Virus record (IMG/VR): IMGVR_UViG_3300032213_002090
Span: 1 to 22,736 of that record
Length of the DNA: 22,736 nucleotides
Reading direction: 5' to 3' (one strand)
Source of the DNA: a virus
The notes below the pieces were generated by a model. It did not search any database. It worked only from the letters and a program-made list of their open reading frames with translations, and was not told where the DNA came from. Made by a program: the position numbers and the translations under genes. Below, in pieces: positions 22,543 to 22,736 of the stretch; position 1 is the first letter of the stretch, and every line of letters starts with the position of its first letter.

Positions 22543-22736
22543 TTAATATGTTCCTCCGTCTATTAATGAAATTCTTGTTTCAATTGATGAACTAAATGTA
22601 CTAAATCCGGTAGTTGCTGTTATGTCAACTTGAACTGAACCACTTACAATTCCACCTGGTTTTCCAACTAAGTTATCCCAAGTTGCTCCTGCTACTGATG
22701 CACTTATTGATGTTGCAATGGAACTACTAAATGTTG
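22543..22736 (-). CDS. C-terminal end of a tail fibre gene (partial, runs off the window)
   Basis: An open frame enters from the right edge and ends at TAA (22543-22545), giving 63 residues. It contains FSSSIATSISASVAGATWDN, VGKPGGIVSGSVQVDITAT and a C-terminal FSTFSSSIETRISLIDGGTY. The VSGS(S/V)QV and FSSSIETRI patterns match the stalk units of the 515-aa and 1410-aa fibres, so this is another fibre paralogue. Unlike those two it ends without an S74 domain. The rest lies outside the window. Confidence 0.75.
   Translation of the reverse strand, partial: TFSSSIATSISASVAGATWDNLVGKPGGIVSGSVQVDITATTGFSTFSSSIETRISLIDGGTY

Noticed and set aside
1-22736. tRNA genes, integrase, transposase or attachment site
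   Set aside because: Nearly all sequence is taken by minus-strand genes and gaps are at most 117 nt. No cloverleaf, recombinase motif or direct-repeat boundary was noticed.

Overview
The window is a tail, baseplate and tail-fibre block of an AT-rich (about 30% G+C by eye) tailed phage with a contractile, T4-related tail (myovirus morphology), or a prophage or metagenomic contig of one. Every convincing gene lies on the minus strand, so the region is transcribed from position 22736 towards 1. Gene starts lack a clear Shine-Dalgarno sequence and are preceded by A/T-rich leaders. That habit is typical of Bacteroidota and their phages, so a Bacteroidota host is the best guess, but it is an inference. 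No integrase, tRNA, CRISPR or insertion sequence was seen.

Layout in transcription order. (1) 22736-15335 is a fibre region: the 3' end of one fibre gene, two small fibre or adaptor proteins (187 and 202 aa), a 1410-aa fibre with a predicted beta-helix and a C-terminal S74 intramolecular chaperone, and a 515-aa fibre with a second S74 domain. The four complete proteins share an N-terminal module, indicating duplication and shuffling. (2) 15330-12612 holds a GT-B glycosyltransferase and a 570-aa surface protein that combines an intein-like Hint domain with a LamG-like lectin domain. (3) 12541-9695 holds the tail sheath and tail tube, closed by a strong terminator. (4) 9596-5390 holds a T4 gp26-type (PF12322) protein, an overlapping small frame that may be reached by programmed frameshifting at a T7 run, an 82-aa protein and the tape measure. 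(5) 5349-940 holds a probable gp48/gp54-like tube-baseplate junction protein, a LysM baseplate protein, a large hub-like protein and a small conserved structural protein. (6) 870-94 is a PhyH-type 2-oxoglutarate oxygenase whose HxD iron motif reads HxN, followed by a likely terminator.

The genes would work together as follows. The gp26-like pair and the 82-aa protein would chaperone the tape measure and hub. The tube and sheath polymerise over the tape measure from a baseplate built from the hub, LysM and junction proteins. The fibres trimerise with the help of the S74 domains, and the lectin and glycosyltransferase genes probably diversify the adsorption apparatus. Most transcription-unit starts carry a recurrent ATATTTATA element in the short intergenic gap, a candidate late promoter of this phage. 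No gap exceeds 120 bases.
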